A stretch of 64,000 nt of DNA, from the NCBI RefSeq assembly GCF_002831585.1, contig NZ_CP025113.1, positions 2,495,001-2,559,000 on the forward strand, given 5' to 3'. The position numbers were made by a program, and so were the translations under genes. This document shows positions 35,020-44,787 of the stretch, one piece after another. Source of the DNA: Bradyrhizobium sp. SK17 (GTDB taxonomy: Bacteria; Pseudomonadota; Alphaproteobacteria; Rhizobiales; Xanthobacteraceae). The notes beneath the pieces were generated by a model. The model saw only the letters and a program-made list of their open reading frames with translations. It ran no database searches and had not been told where the DNA came from. Position 1 is the first letter of the stretch; each line of letters opens with the position of its first letter.

Positions 35020-37344
35020 GTGGGAATGCTGGGTGCTGGAGCGAAAGCTCCGATCGTTGTTTGTGTAGGGGTGGCGTTGGCGGGGTATGCAACGGCGGGA
35101 GCCGCGCAGACCGCGGGAAGCGGGCAGGGCGCAGCGGTGTTGCCGCCGGTAACCGTGGAGGCACCGAAACAACGGACGCAACCGCGCACGACGGCGTCGC
35201 GCGGTTCGCGCGCGGCACGCAGCGACCGGCCGAGGCACGCTGCCAACCGCAACGTACCGAGTGCTCCACCGCATGCCGAGACGGTGGCGAGCCGCGGCTC
35301 GTTCCGCGAAGGCAATGGTCCGATCCAGGGCTACGTCGCGCATCGCACGCTGGCGGGAACCAAGACCAACACGTCGATCCTCGAAGTGCCGCAGTCGATG
35401 TCGGTGATCGGCGCCGACCAGATCCGCGACCAGGGTGCGCGCTCGGTGGTGCAGGCGATCGGCTACACTCCGGGGATCGTCACCAACAGCCCGAACGACA
35501 CGCGCTTCGAATCGCTCTGGATCCGCGGCTTCCAGGCGCAGCTCTTCCTCGACGGCATGCGGCTGCCCTACGGCGCGGCCACATTCGGCCAGCCGAAGCT
35601 CGATCTCGCACTGCTGGAGCGGATTGAAGTGCTGCGCGGACCATCCTCCTCGCTCTATGGCCAGGCCCCTCCCGGTGGCTTCGTCAACATGGTGAGCAAA
35701 CTGCCGACGGCCACGCCGCTGAACTCGTTCGAGCTGCTTGCGGACAATTGGGGCAAGGTGCAGGCCAATTTCGACGTCGGCGGCGTCGGTGCGGTGAACC
35801 AGAAGGGCGATCTGTTCTGGCGCATCGCCGGCACGGTCCATGGCGGCGGAACACAGGTCGATTTCGTCAATGACTTCCGCGGCGCAATCGCGCCGTCCAT
35901 CACCTACAAGCCTGACCTCGATACCACCATCACGTTCCTGGGCGGCTACCAGCGCGACATCACCGGGCTGGCGTTGCAATTCATGCCGGCGGTTGGCACG
36001 CTCTACGCCAACCCCAACGGACGCATCCCGCTCACCAAGTTCCTCGGCGAGCCCGGCTTCGATCATTTCGACCGCACCCAGGCCTGGGTCGGCTACCAGT
36101 TCGAGCACTCGTTCAACGAAGTCTGGACGGTGCGGCAGAACGTTCGCTATTTCGACCTTCAGACCAACACCTACGCGGTCGCAGGCGCTGGTGCGCTGGT
36201 GCAGACGGCGTTGCAGCCGGATTTGCAGACGCTCAATCGCGGTGCGTTCTCGTTCCCGGAGAGTGCCAGTTCCGTCACCCTGGACAATCAGGCCGAGGCG
36301 CGGTTCGCGACCGGCCCGTTCGCGCACACCATGCTGTTTGGCGTCGACTATCGGCACATCGACAGCTCGATCGACATGCGTGTCGGCGCCGCACCACCGA
36401 TCAACCTCTACAACACCGTCTACGGCGCGGCGATCACGTTCCCGACGATCAAGACCAACAATTCCAGCCAGACGCAGGACCAGACCGGCCTCTATGTGCA
36501 GGACCAGATCGCACTTGACCGGTGGCGGCTGACCCTGAGCGGTCGCAGCGACTGGGTCACGACCGACTCGACCAATTTCCTGACCAACAAGCAGACCAAC
36601 CAGAACGACCAGGCGTTCACCGGACGCGCCGGCCTGAGCTACATCTTCGATTCCGGCATTGCCCCCTACATCGCGTATGCGACCTCGTTCCAGCCGACGC
36701 TCGGGGTGACCGCGACGGCTCCGCTGCGGCCGACCACCGCCAAGCAGGCCGAGATCGGCGTCAAGTACCAGCCGGCCGGCACCAACCTGCTGCTGACCGC
36801 GGCGTTGTTCGACATGACGCAGCAGAACGTCGTGACGCCGTCGCCCATTCTGGGATTCAGCGAACAGACCGGCGAAGCGCGGTCGCGCGGCGCGGAATTC
36901 CAGGCCCAGGCCAGCCTGGCGGAGGGCCTGAAGCTGGTCGCCTCCTACGCCTACACCGACACGCTCACGACCAAGACGAACACGCCCTCCCAGCTCAACA
37001 AGCACCTTCCGATCCAGCCGATGAACCAGGCGGCGCTATGGGCCGATTATACCTTCCAGCAGGGGCAGCTCGCCGGTTTCGGCTTCGGCGCCGGCGTGCG
37101 TTATATCGGCGATTCCTATCCCGATCTCGCCAATTCGTTTTCGATTCCGAGCTACACGCTGTTCGACGCCGCCGTGCACTATGATCTGTCCAATCTCGAT
37201 CGCAGGCTGCGCGGCGTCACGCTTGCGGTGAACGCCACCAATCTGTTCGACAAGTACTATGTGGCCTCCTGCACGACGCTGAACTCCTGCTTCCTCGGGT
37301 CCGGGCGGACGGTGATCGGCAGTGTTCGCTACACCTGGAATTGA
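35020..37344 (+). CDS. TonB-dependent siderophore receptor
   Basis: 774 residues from GTG 35020 (ATG 35026 is equally possible). Signal peptide 1-29. The TonB-box-like LPPVTVEAP is followed by an Arg/Pro-rich linker, then a plug domain (LEVPQSMSVIGADQIRDQG, RGFQAQLFLDGMRLP, LRGPSSSLYGQAPPGGFVNMVSK). The C-terminal 22-strand barrel ends NLFDKYYVASC and SVRYTWN. The plug and length fit the FhuA/FoxA hydroxamate-siderophore group. It is followed 15 bases later by a PepSY-associated membrane protein and a tiny membrane protein, a common iron-acquisition arrangement in rhizobia. No Fur/Irr site could be read with confidence. Confidence 0.9.
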   Translation: MGMLGAGAKAPIVVCVGVALAGYATAGAAQTAGSGQGAAVLPPVTVEAPKQRTQPRTTASRGSRAARSDRPRHAANRNVPSAPPHAETVASRGSFREGNGPIQGYVAHRTLAGTKTNTSILEVPQSMSVIGADQIRDQGARSVVQAIGYTPGIVTNSPNDTRFESLWIRGFQAQLFLDGMRLPYGAATFGQPKLDLALLERIEVLRGPSSSLYGQAPPGGFVNMVSKLPTATPLNSFELLADNWGKVQANFDVGGVGAVNQKGDLFWRIAGTVHGGGTQVDFVNDFRGAIAPSITYKPDLDTTITFLGGYQRDITGLALQFMPAVGTLYANPNGRIPLTKFLGEPGFDHFDRTQAWVGYQFEHSFNEVWTVRQNVRYFDLQTNTYAVAGAGALVQTALQPDLQTLNRGAFSFPESASSVTLDNQAEARFATGPFAHTMLFGVDYRHIDSSIDMRVGAAPPINLYNTVYGAAITFPTIKTNNSSQTQDQTGLYVQDQIALDRWRLTLSGRSDWVTTDSTNFLTNKQTNQNDQAFTGRAGLSYIFDSGIAPYIAYATSFQPTLGVTATAPLRPTTAKQAEIGVKYQPAGTNLLLTAALFDMTQQNVVTPSPILGFSEQTGEARSRGAEFQAQASLAEGLKLVASYAYTDTLTTKTNTPSQLNKHLPIQPMNQAALWADYTFQQGQLAGFGFGAGVRYIGDSYPDLANSFSIPSYTLFDAAVHYDLSNLDRRLRGVTLAVNATNLFDKYYVASCTTLNSCFLGSGRTVIGSVRYTWN

Positions 37345-37359
37345 TGGAGGCCGCTCCGC

Positions 37360-38505
37360 ATGACCCCGCGATCGATCCGCCTCTGGACGAGTATCCACAA
37401 ATGGACGAGCCTGGTTTGCACGCTGTTCCTCTTGATGCTGTGCATCACCGGGCTGCCGCTGATCTTCCACGATGAGATCGACGCGGCGTTGGGCGCCACC
37501 ATCGAGCCTGATCAGGCGCCGGACAATGCGCCATTGCTCAGCTTCGACCGGATTCTCGAGATCGCGCGTGCAGCGCAGCCAACCCAGGTGGTGACGATCG
37601 TCGGCGCGGATGACGAGAATCCGATCTGGCACGTCTACATGGCATCGACCGTTACGGCGCCGAAAACCGAGGTGATCGTCAGCGTCGATTCGCGTACCGG
37701 ACGGGTGCTCCACGTCGGTGCTGCTGCCCGCGGCGCCGTTACCAAATTCCTGCTCGACCTGCATACGGATCTGTTTCTGGAACAGCCGGGCATGCTGTTT
37801 CTGGGCGCCATGGGCCTTTGCTTCCTAGTCGCGATCGTCTCCGGCGTCGTCGTCTATGGCCCATTCATGCGGCGGCTGGAGTTCGGCACCATCAGGCCGC
37901 GCCGCCGTCTGTATTGGCTCGATCTGCATAATCTGCTCGGGATCGTCATCCTGGCCTGGACGGTCGTCGTCGGCGTGACCGGCGTCATCAACACGTTGTC
38001 GACGCAGATCGCGCAGCATTGGCAACGGACCGAGCTCGTTGCCATGCTGGGGCCATGGCGCAACGCGCCGGTGCCGCCGAAACTGGCGTCGGCGCAAGGC
38101 GCGATCGATACCGCGCTCGCGCATGCGCCGGGCATGAAGGTGCAGTCCGTTGCGATGCCCGGTTCGCCATTTGCCGGCGGCCATCATTACGGTGTTTATC
38201 TCCGCGGCAACCAGCCGCTGACCTCGCGGCTGCTCAAGCCGGTGCTGATCAACGCCGATGACGGCACGTTTGGCGAAACCAGGGACATGCCGCTCTATGT
38301 CCAGGCATTGTTCGTGTCGCGTCCGCTGCATTTCGGGGACTATGGCGGCATGCCGCTGAAGATCATCTGGGCGTTGCTCGACCTCGCGACGATCATCGTG
38401 CTCGGCAGCGGCCTCTATCTCTGGGCGGCGAAGTTGCGCAAGGTGCCGGCACGTGCGCCTGTCGCAGCGGGCCGGCCGCTGGTCGCCGGCGCGGAGCGAT
38501 CCTGA
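37360..38505 (+). CDS. PepSY-associated transmembrane helix protein (FoxB-like)
   Basis: 381 residues. Four membrane segments are visible (VCTLFLLMLCITGLPLIFH; LFLGAMGLCFLVAIVSGVVVYG; LLGIVILAWTVVVGVTGVINTL; IIWALLDLATIIVLGSGLYLWA). HKWTSL and DLHTDLFLEQ, LDLHNLLG supply conserved His residues typical of haem- or iron-reductase-like PepSY-TM proteins. Partners of FpvA/FoxA systems, such as FoxB, have this layout and are thought to reduce siderophore-bound iron in the periplasm. It lies directly downstream of the TonB receptor, and the next gene overlaps its stop codon by one base (TGATG). Confidence 0.85.
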   Translation: MTPRSIRLWTSIHKWTSLVCTLFLLMLCITGLPLIFHDEIDAALGATIEPDQAPDNAPLLSFDRILEIARAAQPTQVVTIVGADDENPIWHVYMASTVTAPKTEVIVSVDSRTGRVLHVGAAARGAVTKFLLDLHTDLFLEQPGMLFLGAMGLCFLVAIVSGVVVYGPFMRRLEFGTIRPRRRLYWLDLHNLLGIVILAWTVVVGVTGVINTLSTQIAQHWQRTELVAMLGPWRNAPVPPKLASAQGAIDTALAHAPGMKVQSVAMPGSPFAGGHHYGVYLRGNQPLTSRLLKPVLINADDGTFGETRDMPLYVQALFVSRPLHFGDYGGMPLKIIWALLDLATIIVLGSGLYLWAAKLRKVPARAPVAAGRPLVAGAERS

Positions 38506-38690
38506 TGCCGGCCGCAAAACGTTCGATCACGCAGATATTCCTGGCGCCGGTGCTGCTCTGCGCCGTGATCGCCTTCGGGCTGATCTCGGCGCTGCTCGGC
38601 GACGGCATCTGGGATCAGGCGTCCTGGCTCGCGCTCGCGCTGCCGCTCGTCGTGATCGTGTTCTATGTCAGCCGGCGCGGGAATCGGTAA
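38505..38690 (+). CDS. Small two-helix membrane protein of the siderophore operon
   Basis: 61 residues. Two hydrophobic stretches (IFLAPVLLCAVIAFGLISALLGD and WLALALPLVVIVFYVS) are joined by a short loop, with a basic C-terminus (RRGNR). Its ATG overlaps the preceding TGA, so translation is coupled. Similar tiny proteins sit after PepSY-TM genes in other iron operons, and their role is unknown. I am confident it is a real gene because of the overlap and the regular hydrophobic pattern. Confidence 0.72.
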   Translation: MPAAKRSITQIFLAPVLLCAVIAFGLISALLGDGIWDQASWLALALPLVVIVFYVSRRGNR

Positions 38691-38709
38691 GCAAACCGGC
38701 CGAACGCAA

Positions 38710-39129
38710 CTATCGCTGCACGTTCTGTCCGGAGGGCCGGTAGGTCTCGCCGCTGCCGTCGTGCTGGGCGCTTCGCCGCGGCTCGGGTGGTCGCCACGTC
38801 ACGCCCTGTTCGGTGAGCAGATTGTTTCCCCACTCGGCCAGCGGGGTCAGCAGCGCAACAAGCTCGAAGCCCCGCTCCGTCAGCGCGTAGATCGATCGTT
38901 CGGATGAAATCTTGCGCTGCTGGACCGCGCCGTCGGCGATCAGGTCCCGCAGCAGGCTGGACAAGACTTGCTGGCGAACGCCCGCGATCGAGTTGCGCAA
39001 TTCGCCGAAGCTGAGTTCGTCCAGCGAAAGCAGATGAAGCACCCGGACCTTCCACTTGCCCGAGACGATCTTGAGCACCGTCTCGACCGGGCAGGGATCC
39101 GGGGCAGGGCGCTTGCGCTGGTAGGCCAT
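38710..39129 (-). CDS. HxlR-family transcriptional regulator
   Basis: 139 residues. The winged helix of the HxlR/MarR-like group is present: DPCPVETVLKIVSGKWKVRVLHLL, DELSFGELRNSIAGVRQQVLSSLLRDL, and the wing SSERSIYALTERGFEL. A Cys at position 13 is typical of redox- or aldehyde-sensing members such as HypR/QorR, but no second conserved Cys is clear. It is divergent from the small membrane protein at 39242-39649 and converges on the siderophore operon, so it most likely controls its divergent neighbour and itself. Confidence 0.85.
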   Translation of the reverse strand: MAYQRKRPAPDPCPVETVLKIVSGKWKVRVLHLLSLDELSFGELRNSIAGVRQQVLSSLLRDLIADGAVQQRKISSERSIYALTERGFELVALLTPLAEWGNNLLTEQGVTWRPPEPRRSAQHDGSGETYRPSGQNVQR

Positions 39130-39241
39130 GGTGTCCTCGGTCAGAAATTAATGTGTCTGGCTGGTCCACGATTGATGTGGGACCATGACGCGATCGGAAC
39201 GGCGTAACCAGCCTGCCATCGGCTACAGATCGCAAGGCGTC

Positions 39242-39649
39242 ATGGGTGTCTCGATGAGCGGTCGGATTCTCAATCTGCTGTTGTGGGCGGGCGTGGCCTA
39301 TTTCTGCTGCATGGCGGTGGCGCATTTCTTCGGAATCAAGGTCCCGATCCTGTTCGTCTACTACGATACACCCTACTATGCCTATCAGGACAAGATCATC
39401 TCGTTCGCGGTCGTGGCCTATATCTGCTTGTTTGCCTCCGCGGCACGTTCAGGTGAGGTTCTCTTCGCATTGGTCGCGATCTGGGTCACCGTTCTGGGAC
39501 TTTGCGCCGTCAATGTTTCCGACGCGCTGCAGACTGTTCTCTCCGGCAGGTCTACGCTGCCTTACTGGCTACAGACCGCCGCAATCGCGGCCTACGCCCT
39601 GTGCCTCACCATTTTCGCGCGGCAGCCGCGAACCCTGTCGGCGCACTGA
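39242..39649 (+). CDS. Four-helix membrane protein of unknown function
   Basis: 135 residues from ATG 39242; a longer start 19 codons upstream adds a basic extension that seems unneeded. Membrane segments: LNLLLWAGVAYFCCMAVAHFF, IISFAVVAYICLFASAA, VLFALVAIWVTVLGLCAVNV and LQTAAIAAYALCLTIFA. I do not recognise a family with confidence. It diverges from HxlR, which may regulate it, and ends 12 bases before the amidohydrolase gene. Confidence 0.72.
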   Translation: MGVSMSGRILNLLLWAGVAYFCCMAVAHFFGIKVPILFVYYDTPYYAYQDKIISFAVVAYICLFASAARSGEVLFALVAIWVTVLGLCAVNVSDALQTVLSGRSTLPYWLQTAAIAAYALCLTIFARQPRTLSAH

Positions 39650-39661
39650 GGGCGAAGCACG

Positions 39662-41326
39662 ATGGTGCAGCCGGAATTGATCTTCCATAATGGCAAAGTG
39701 TTCACGGCGGATGCCGCTGCGGGCCGCGCCGAGGCGATGGCGGTGGCCGGCGGCACGATCGTCGCCGTCGGCAGCGATCTCGACGTCAAAAGCCTGGCCG
39801 GTCCCGGAACCAAGATGGTGGACCTCGGCGGCGGCATGCTGTTGCCGGGCATCGTCGACGTGCACAACCACCATCTCCGTGGCGGGCAAGCCGACCTCTA
39901 TGAATTGAAACTGCTGCCGACGATGTCGTTCGATGCGGTGCTCGAAACCGTGCGCGCGCGATGCGCGACGACGAAGCCGGGCGAGTGGGTCTTCGGCGGC
40001 ATCTGGGGCAGTCAACTGGTCGAAATGATCGGCCGTGCAAGTTCGCTGGCGGCGCTCGATGCCGTTTCCGGCGCGCATCCGGTGATGCTGCGCGACGACA
40101 GCCAGCACAACCGGTGGGTCAACTCGCGTGCGTTGGAACTGATCGGGATCGACGATGGCACCCGCGATCCCCAGGACGGTCAAATCCTGCGTGACGCGGA
40201 GACCGGGGCGGCGACCGGGCTGTTGCTGGAGCGGGCCTCGGGGCTGGCCGAGCAGGCGGTCGAGCGCAGCATCCCGGATATTGCGGAGCGCAACAAGGCT
40301 TCGTGCCGCCGCGCGGTTGAGATTCTCAACGGCTTCGGCGTCACCGCCTTTCAGGATGCGACCACGACGCTTCCGTTCCTGGAGGCGCTGGCCGCGCTCG
40401 ATCGTGCGAACGAGCTCAACGGCTGGTGCGTCGCCTCGCTGCCCGGGCAACGGACGCTGTCGGGCGCCGATCTCGTCGGCGACGCGCTGATCATGCGCCG
40501 CGAGACCTATCGCACCCGCCACGTCCGTCCCGATTTCATCAAGCTGTTCATGGATGGGGTGCCGACGACGCGGACCGCCGCCATGCTCACGCCATACCGC
40601 GCCACGCGCCTGCAAGGCTGCTGCTTCTGCGGCGACCCCTTGATCTCGATCCCTGACCTGGTGCGGTGGATCGCAAAGGCCGAGAAGCATCGAATGCGGG
40701 TCAAGGTGCATTGCACCGGCGATGCCGCGGTTCGCGATACGCTCGATGCCATCGACGTGGTGCGCAGCTTCAACGGACCCGGAAACGGCGCCGGCGCTAC
40801 GCACCAGATCGCTCACGCAGGCTTCGTTGCTCCCGCCGATATCCCGCGCTTCCGCGCGCTCGATGTGGCAGCCGACCTGTCGCCGATCATCTGGTATCCC
40901 GGCCCGATCCAGCAAGCCATCCGCGCGGCGATGCCGGAGGATCGCGCCGACTGCTATTGGCCGCTGCGCGATTTCCGCGATGCCGGCGCGTTGATGGCGG
41001 CCGGCTCGGACTGGCCGGTCGTCGCCAATCCCGACCCCTGGCTCGGGATTGAAGGGATGATCACGCGGCGCAATCCGCGGGGCGGATATGACGGCGCGCT
41101 TTGGCCGGAGCAGGCCCTCGATCTCGAGACGGTGCTGCGCATCTACACCATCAACGCGGCGCGGGCGATGGGCTTGTCCGATCTCACCGGATCGATCGAA
41201 GCCGGCAAGTCGGCAGATTTCATCCTGGTCGATCGCGACCTGTTTGCGACAGCGCCGGAACGTCTATCGCAGACCAAAGTACTTTCGACATGGTTCGAGG
41301 GCCGTCAGGTTCACGAAGCCGGATGA
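39662..41326 (+). CDS. Amidohydrolase family protein, YtcJ type
   Basis: 554 residues. Metal-binding motifs of amidohydrolases are in order: GIVDVHNHH (HxH) near residue 65, VKVHCTGDAAV and AHAGFV (later His), and GSDWPV with the final Asp. FIKLFMDGVPTTRTAAMLTPY is the YtcJ-type segment with its Lys-containing stretch. The C-terminal composite sandwich contains SIEAGKSADFILVDRD. YtcJ-like enzymes hydrolyse N-formyl, N-acyl or imidazole substrates, but the natural substrate is rarely known. It starts 12 bases after the membrane protein gene on the same strand. Confidence 0.85.
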   Translation: MVQPELIFHNGKVFTADAAAGRAEAMAVAGGTIVAVGSDLDVKSLAGPGTKMVDLGGGMLLPGIVDVHNHHLRGGQADLYELKLLPTMSFDAVLETVRARCATTKPGEWVFGGIWGSQLVEMIGRASSLAALDAVSGAHPVMLRDDSQHNRWVNSRALELIGIDDGTRDPQDGQILRDAETGAATGLLLERASGLAEQAVERSIPDIAERNKASCRRAVEILNGFGVTAFQDATTTLPFLEALAALDRANELNGWCVASLPGQRTLSGADLVGDALIMRRETYRTRHVRPDFIKLFMDGVPTTRTAAMLTPYRATRLQGCCFCGDPLISIPDLVRWIAKAEKHRMRVKVHCTGDAAVRDTLDAIDVVRSFNGPGNGAGATHQIAHAGFVAPADIPRFRALDVAADLSPIIWYPGPIQQAIRAAMPEDRADCYWPLRDFRDAGALMAAGSDWPVVANPDPWLGIEGMITRRNPRGGYDGALWPEQALDLETVLRIYTINAARAMGLSDLTGSIEAGKSADFILVDRDLFATAPERLSQTKVLSTWFEGRQVHEAG

Positions 41327-41415
41327 AAACTTGCGCGTGGCGGACTTGCGAATAGCGCTTGCGCCGGATCGAGAGCGCGGCCGGACGGGCCGCGTTCGTT
41401 CACGTGCGAACAGGC

Positions 41416-42585
41416 CTATTCCGCCGGCTTCGCGGCCGCCGCTGTCGTCGCGGCCGCCGGCGGCTTGGGTGCCTTGTCGACCTTCTTCGACCAGGAGCGG
41501 TAATAGGCCAGCACGGTCATCAGCACGATGCCGACCACGCTGACCACGATCTGCATCCAGAGGCTCTCGGAGACCTCGACCAGCACGACATGTGCGACCA
41601 CCGCGAGGAAGACGCCCGCGCAGAATACTTCGAGCGACTGCTGGCCGGATTTGATGATCGGCTCGAAGATCGGCCATTCGTAGCCCGGCCATTCGCGCGG
41701 CAGGAAGCGGGTCACGAAGAAGGCGAGCACCACGAAGTGCAGCACGCGATAGGGCGCGAGGTTGGTCTTGTCGTTCGGATTGAAGGCATCGTAGAGCCAG
41801 GCCGGCATCGCCTGTCCAAGCTCGGGGAAGCGGCCCGCCAGCGTCATGACCAGGGCGAACAGCAGATAGGCGCCGCCGAGCCACAGGAAGGCGCGCGAAC
41901 GGATGAACGAGATCGATTCGCTGGCGCCGCCGAGCGCGAACCAGCCGCCGAACACGAACAGGAACTGCCAGCAGAACGGATTGAAGTACCACGTGCCAGA
42001 TGGATAGGCTGGCAGATTCCAGCCGAAATGCCGTGCCGCGAGATAGAGCAGGAACGAGGCCAGCAGCGTCAGATTGAGCTTTCGCAACATCGCCCACAGC
42101 ACCAGCGGATAGACCAGCATCAGCGCGATATAGAGCGGCAGCACGTCCATGTTGACCGGCTTGAACGCCAGGATCAGGCCCTGATAGAGCGTCTCGGCGG
42201 GGTTTTGCATGAAGCCCGCGACGTTGAACTCGTTCTGCAAATTGGGGTCGTGGTAGCGCTGGGCGAGATAGCCGATCTCGGCGATGTAGATCACGAACAG
42301 CAGGACGTGCGCGACATAGATCTGCCAGGCCCGCTTGATCAGACGGGTGGCGCCGATCACGGTGCCGCGCTCGAGCATCATCCGCGCATAGACAAAGGAC
42401 GCGGTATAGCCGGAGATGAAGACGAAAAGATCGGCCGCGTCGCTGAAGCCGAAGTTCTTCTGCGTGATCCAGTTCACCGCGTTGTTCGGGATATGGTCGA
42501 GATAGATCGCCCAGTTGGCGAAGCCACGCAGCAGATCCAGGCGATAGTCGCGGCCACGCGGTGGCAGGACAGCTTTGACGTCCAT
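41416..42585 (-). CDS. opgC: OpgC-family acyltransferase membrane protein
   Basis: 389 residues, about ten membrane segments. The family hallmark GRDYRLDLLRGFANWAIYLDHIPNN occurs at the start, with Asp/His of the catalytic region, and FGFSDAADLFVFISGYTASFVYARMM follows. OpgC succinylates osmoregulated periplasmic glucans in enteric bacteria; the rhizobial family is related to acyltransferase 3 proteins, so succinylation or acetylation of a glucan is inferred. ATG 42585 is preferred because GGGGAGCG precedes it; ATG 42600 is five codons further out. The tail is Ala/Lys/Pro-rich. It has no adjacent opgGH. Confidence 0.85.
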   Translation of the reverse strand: MDVKAVLPPRGRDYRLDLLRGFANWAIYLDHIPNNAVNWITQKNFGFSDAADLFVFISGYTASFVYARMMLERGTVIGATRLIKRAWQIYVAHVLLFVIYIAEIGYLAQRYHDPNLQNEFNVAGFMQNPAETLYQGLILAFKPVNMDVLPLYIALMLVYPLVLWAMLRKLNLTLLASFLLYLAARHFGWNLPAYPSGTWYFNPFCWQFLFVFGGWFALGGASESISFIRSRAFLWLGGAYLLFALVMTLAGRFPELGQAMPAWLYDAFNPNDKTNLAPYRVLHFVVLAFFVTRFLPREWPGYEWPIFEPIIKSGQQSLEVFCAGVFLAVVAHVVLVEVSESLWMQIVVSVVGIVLMTVLAYYRSWSKKVDKAPKPPAAATTAAAAKPAE

Positions 42586-42790
42586 CGGTTCGCTCCCCAT
42601 CCCAATGCCCGCGATTCCGGACGCGGGGTCTCCATTGCATGATACTAGAACATGAATTTGCCGGCTGTGTATCGGTTTTCACGGTGACCGCCGCTCAAAC
42701 CACGACGAATTGGATCAAATCGTCCCGGTCTTGGATCAGCCCCTCACGCTGGCGGGATGTCGAATGTGCCGAAGGGCAGCTTGCATGCCT

Positions 42791-42867
42791 TGGATGGGGA
42801 GAGTGAAGCGAAACCCATCACTTTGTGCCCGACGCATGATGGGTTTCGCTGCGCTCTACGCATCCTA
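42791..42867. repeat. Intergenic hairpin repeat, GCGAAACCCATC family
   Basis: AGCGAAACCCATCA (42807-42820) and TGATGGGTTTCGCT (42837-42850) form a perfect 14-bp stem, with imperfect outer arms TGGATGGGGAGAG and CTCTACGCATCCTA. The surrounding 300-base gap (42586-42897) holds no gene. Confidence 0.82.
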
Positions 42868-42897
42868 CATTTGTCGCGGCTACGCCGCGGCATAGCG

Positions 42898-43512
42898 CTA
42901 GCGCTGAACGAAGCCGTTGTGCAGCGTGGTGAACAGCGCCTTGCCCTTCTTCACCAGATCGTATTTGCGGCCGTAGAGCAGCCAGACCGCGGTCAGGTGG
43001 CACATCCCGCCCATCATCAGGGACATCGCGGTGTAGGGGTCGAGATTCCGGCGATAGCTGCCGGCGCGGATCGCCTGCCTGATCAACTGCACATAGAGCA
43101 GGGCATATTTGTCGACCGCCTTCTTCACCCGCGGCTCGGCGGCAAGCACGCTCGGCCATATTTCCAGGAAGAAGACACGGCCCCAGCTCGGGTTGTCCTT
43201 GATGTACTGAAAGTTCGTGAGGAAGATGATGCGAAGCTGCTCGACCGGGTCACCGCCCTTCACAAGCAGCGGCTCGGTCTTCTGGTACAGCGCCTCGAAA
43301 TTGCCTTCGGGCACCTCGAGCACCAGCGCGCGCTTGTCCTCGAAATAGTCGTAGATGCTGGAGAGCGGTACTTTCGCCACGGCGGCGATATCGGTAAGTG
43401 AGGTGCCGTCGATACCTCTTTCGCCGAACAGCTTGGTGGCCGCCGAGAGAATCTGCTCACGCCGATCGCGGCTGCGCTGCTGCTTGAGCTTGAGTATCGT
43501 CCCCGAAGCCAC
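42898..43512 (-). CDS. TetR-family transcriptional regulator
   Basis: 204 residues. Helix-turn-helix residues 19-66: REQILSAATKLFGERGIDGTSLTDIAAVAKVPLSSIYDYFEDK. The following ligand domain is helical (FLTNFQYIKDNPSWGRVFFLEIWPSV). The neighbour on the same strand is an acyl-CoA dehydrogenase gene 90 bases upstream, and a divergent acyl-CoA ligase lies beyond. A FadR/PsrA-like control of fatty acid genes is possible. A symmetric TTCGAA-N5-TTCGAA sequence lies between those two genes. Confidence 0.85.
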   Translation of the reverse strand: MASGTILKLKQQRSRDRREQILSAATKLFGERGIDGTSLTDIAAVAKVPLSSIYDYFEDKRALVLEVPEGNFEALYQKTEPLLVKGGDPVEQLRIIFLTNFQYIKDNPSWGRVFFLEIWPSVLAAEPRVKKAVDKYALLYVQLIRQAIRAGSYRRNLDPYTAMSLMMGGMCHLTAVWLLYGRKYDLVKKGKALFTTLHNGFVQR

Positions 43513-43602
43513 GTCCGTCTCCTCGCGTTCCCCACAAAAACAGTAAGGCCGCGGGATCGGAACACAAGCGCTATTGCGACAATATACAACGTCGGCTTGT
43601 CG

Positions 43603-44775
43603 TCAGGCCGGCGCGTTGCGCCGTTCATGATTGCGGAACGCATTGCGGGCGATGATCTGGCGCATGATCTCGGATGTTCCATCGAGAATGCGAACCACCC
43701 GCGTCTCCCGCCAGATGCGCTCGATCGGCAGGTCCCTGGAATACCCGGCACCACCGAACAGCTGCATGGTCATGTCGGCGATGCGCTGCACCATGTCAGC
43801 GCCGGTATATTTCGACAGCGCCGCGGCCGCCGTTCGCGCCGCCGCGTCGCCCTGGTCATAGCGCCACGCCGCCTCATAGGCGACAAGCCGCGCGGCATGC
43901 AGCGCGCTCGCCATGTCGGCGATCTGCCACTCGATCCCCTGATGGTCGCGCAGCTTGCGTCCAAAGGTCTCGCGCGCCGAGACGTGATCGAGCGCGTAGT
44001 CCAAAAGCTGGCTTGCCGCGCCGACGCAATAGGCGCCCCAATGCACGCGTCCGGCATCCAGGCACCGCATCGCGATGGCGAAGCCTTCGCCCTCCTGGCC
44101 CAGCAGGTTCGCGCGCGGCACGCGACAGTTCTCGAACGTCACTTCGGCATGCTGCGAGCCGCGACCGGCCGCCATTTCGACCACGCGGCCGATGCTGAGG
44201 CCCGGCGTCCTCGCATCGACTGCGAAGGCCGCGATGCCCTTGGCGCCGGCAGACGGATCGAGGGTGGCGAACACGGTGAAGACGCCGGCGGCCGGCGCGT
44301 TGGTGATGTAGGTCTTACTACCGTCAAGGATGTAGTGGTCGCCGTCGCGCCGCGCCCGGGTCTCGATCCGGGCGGCATCGGAGCCGGCATTCGGCTCGGT
44401 CAGCGCGAAGGCGCCGATAACCCGGCCGCTGGCAAGCTCCGGCAGCCATCGGTCACGGACGGCACCTGTGGCGAAGAACTCGATCGCCTTCGATCCGATG
44501 TGCACGTTGACGCCGCTCAGATAGTAGAAAGCGGTATGCGCCTTGGCCAATTCCTCGATCGCGATGCAGCTCCCGAGCATCGAGAGCCCGAGGCCGCCGA
44601 ATTGCTTCGGTGTGTTGGTACCGAACAATCCCATCCGGCGCAGCCCGGCCATGGCGTGCTCCGGCACGTCGCCGGTCTCTTCGATCGCTGCGTCATGGGG
44701 CTTGAGCTCGGTGCGGACAAATTCGCGGATCCGGCCTTGCAGGGCGACGAGGTCGTCGGGAAGCTGGAAGTGCAT
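43603..44775 (-). CDS. Acyl-CoA dehydrogenase
   Basis: 390 residues. ACAD fold with FALTEPNAGSDAARIETRA (FAD-binding consensus), DGSKTYITNAPAAGVFTV, and the C-terminal FGGAGYSRDLPIERIWRETRVVRILDGTSEI. Glu369 in DGTSEIMRQI is in the place of the catalytic base. It oxidises an acyl-CoA to a 2-enoyl-CoA with electron transfer to ETF. The divergent acyl-CoA ligase starts 88 bases away, and a TetR gene follows on the same strand. Chain length preference cannot be read. Confidence 0.9.
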   Translation of the reverse strand: MHFQLPDDLVALQGRIREFVRTELKPHDAAIEETGDVPEHAMAGLRRMGLFGTNTPKQFGGLGLSMLGSCIAIEELAKAHTAFYYLSGVNVHIGSKAIEFFATGAVRDRWLPELASGRVIGAFALTEPNAGSDAARIETRARRDGDHYILDGSKTYITNAPAAGVFTVFATLDPSAGAKGIAAFAVDARTPGLSIGRVVEMAAGRGSQHAEVTFENCRVPRANLLGQEGEGFAIAMRCLDAGRVHWGAYCVGAASQLLDYALDHVSARETFGRKLRDHQGIEWQIADMASALHAARLVAYEAAWRYDQGDAAARTAAAALSKYTGADMVQRIADMTMQLFGGAGYSRDLPIERIWRETRVVRILDGTSEIMRQIIARNAFRNHERRNAPA

Positions 44776-44787
44776 GGCTCACCATAA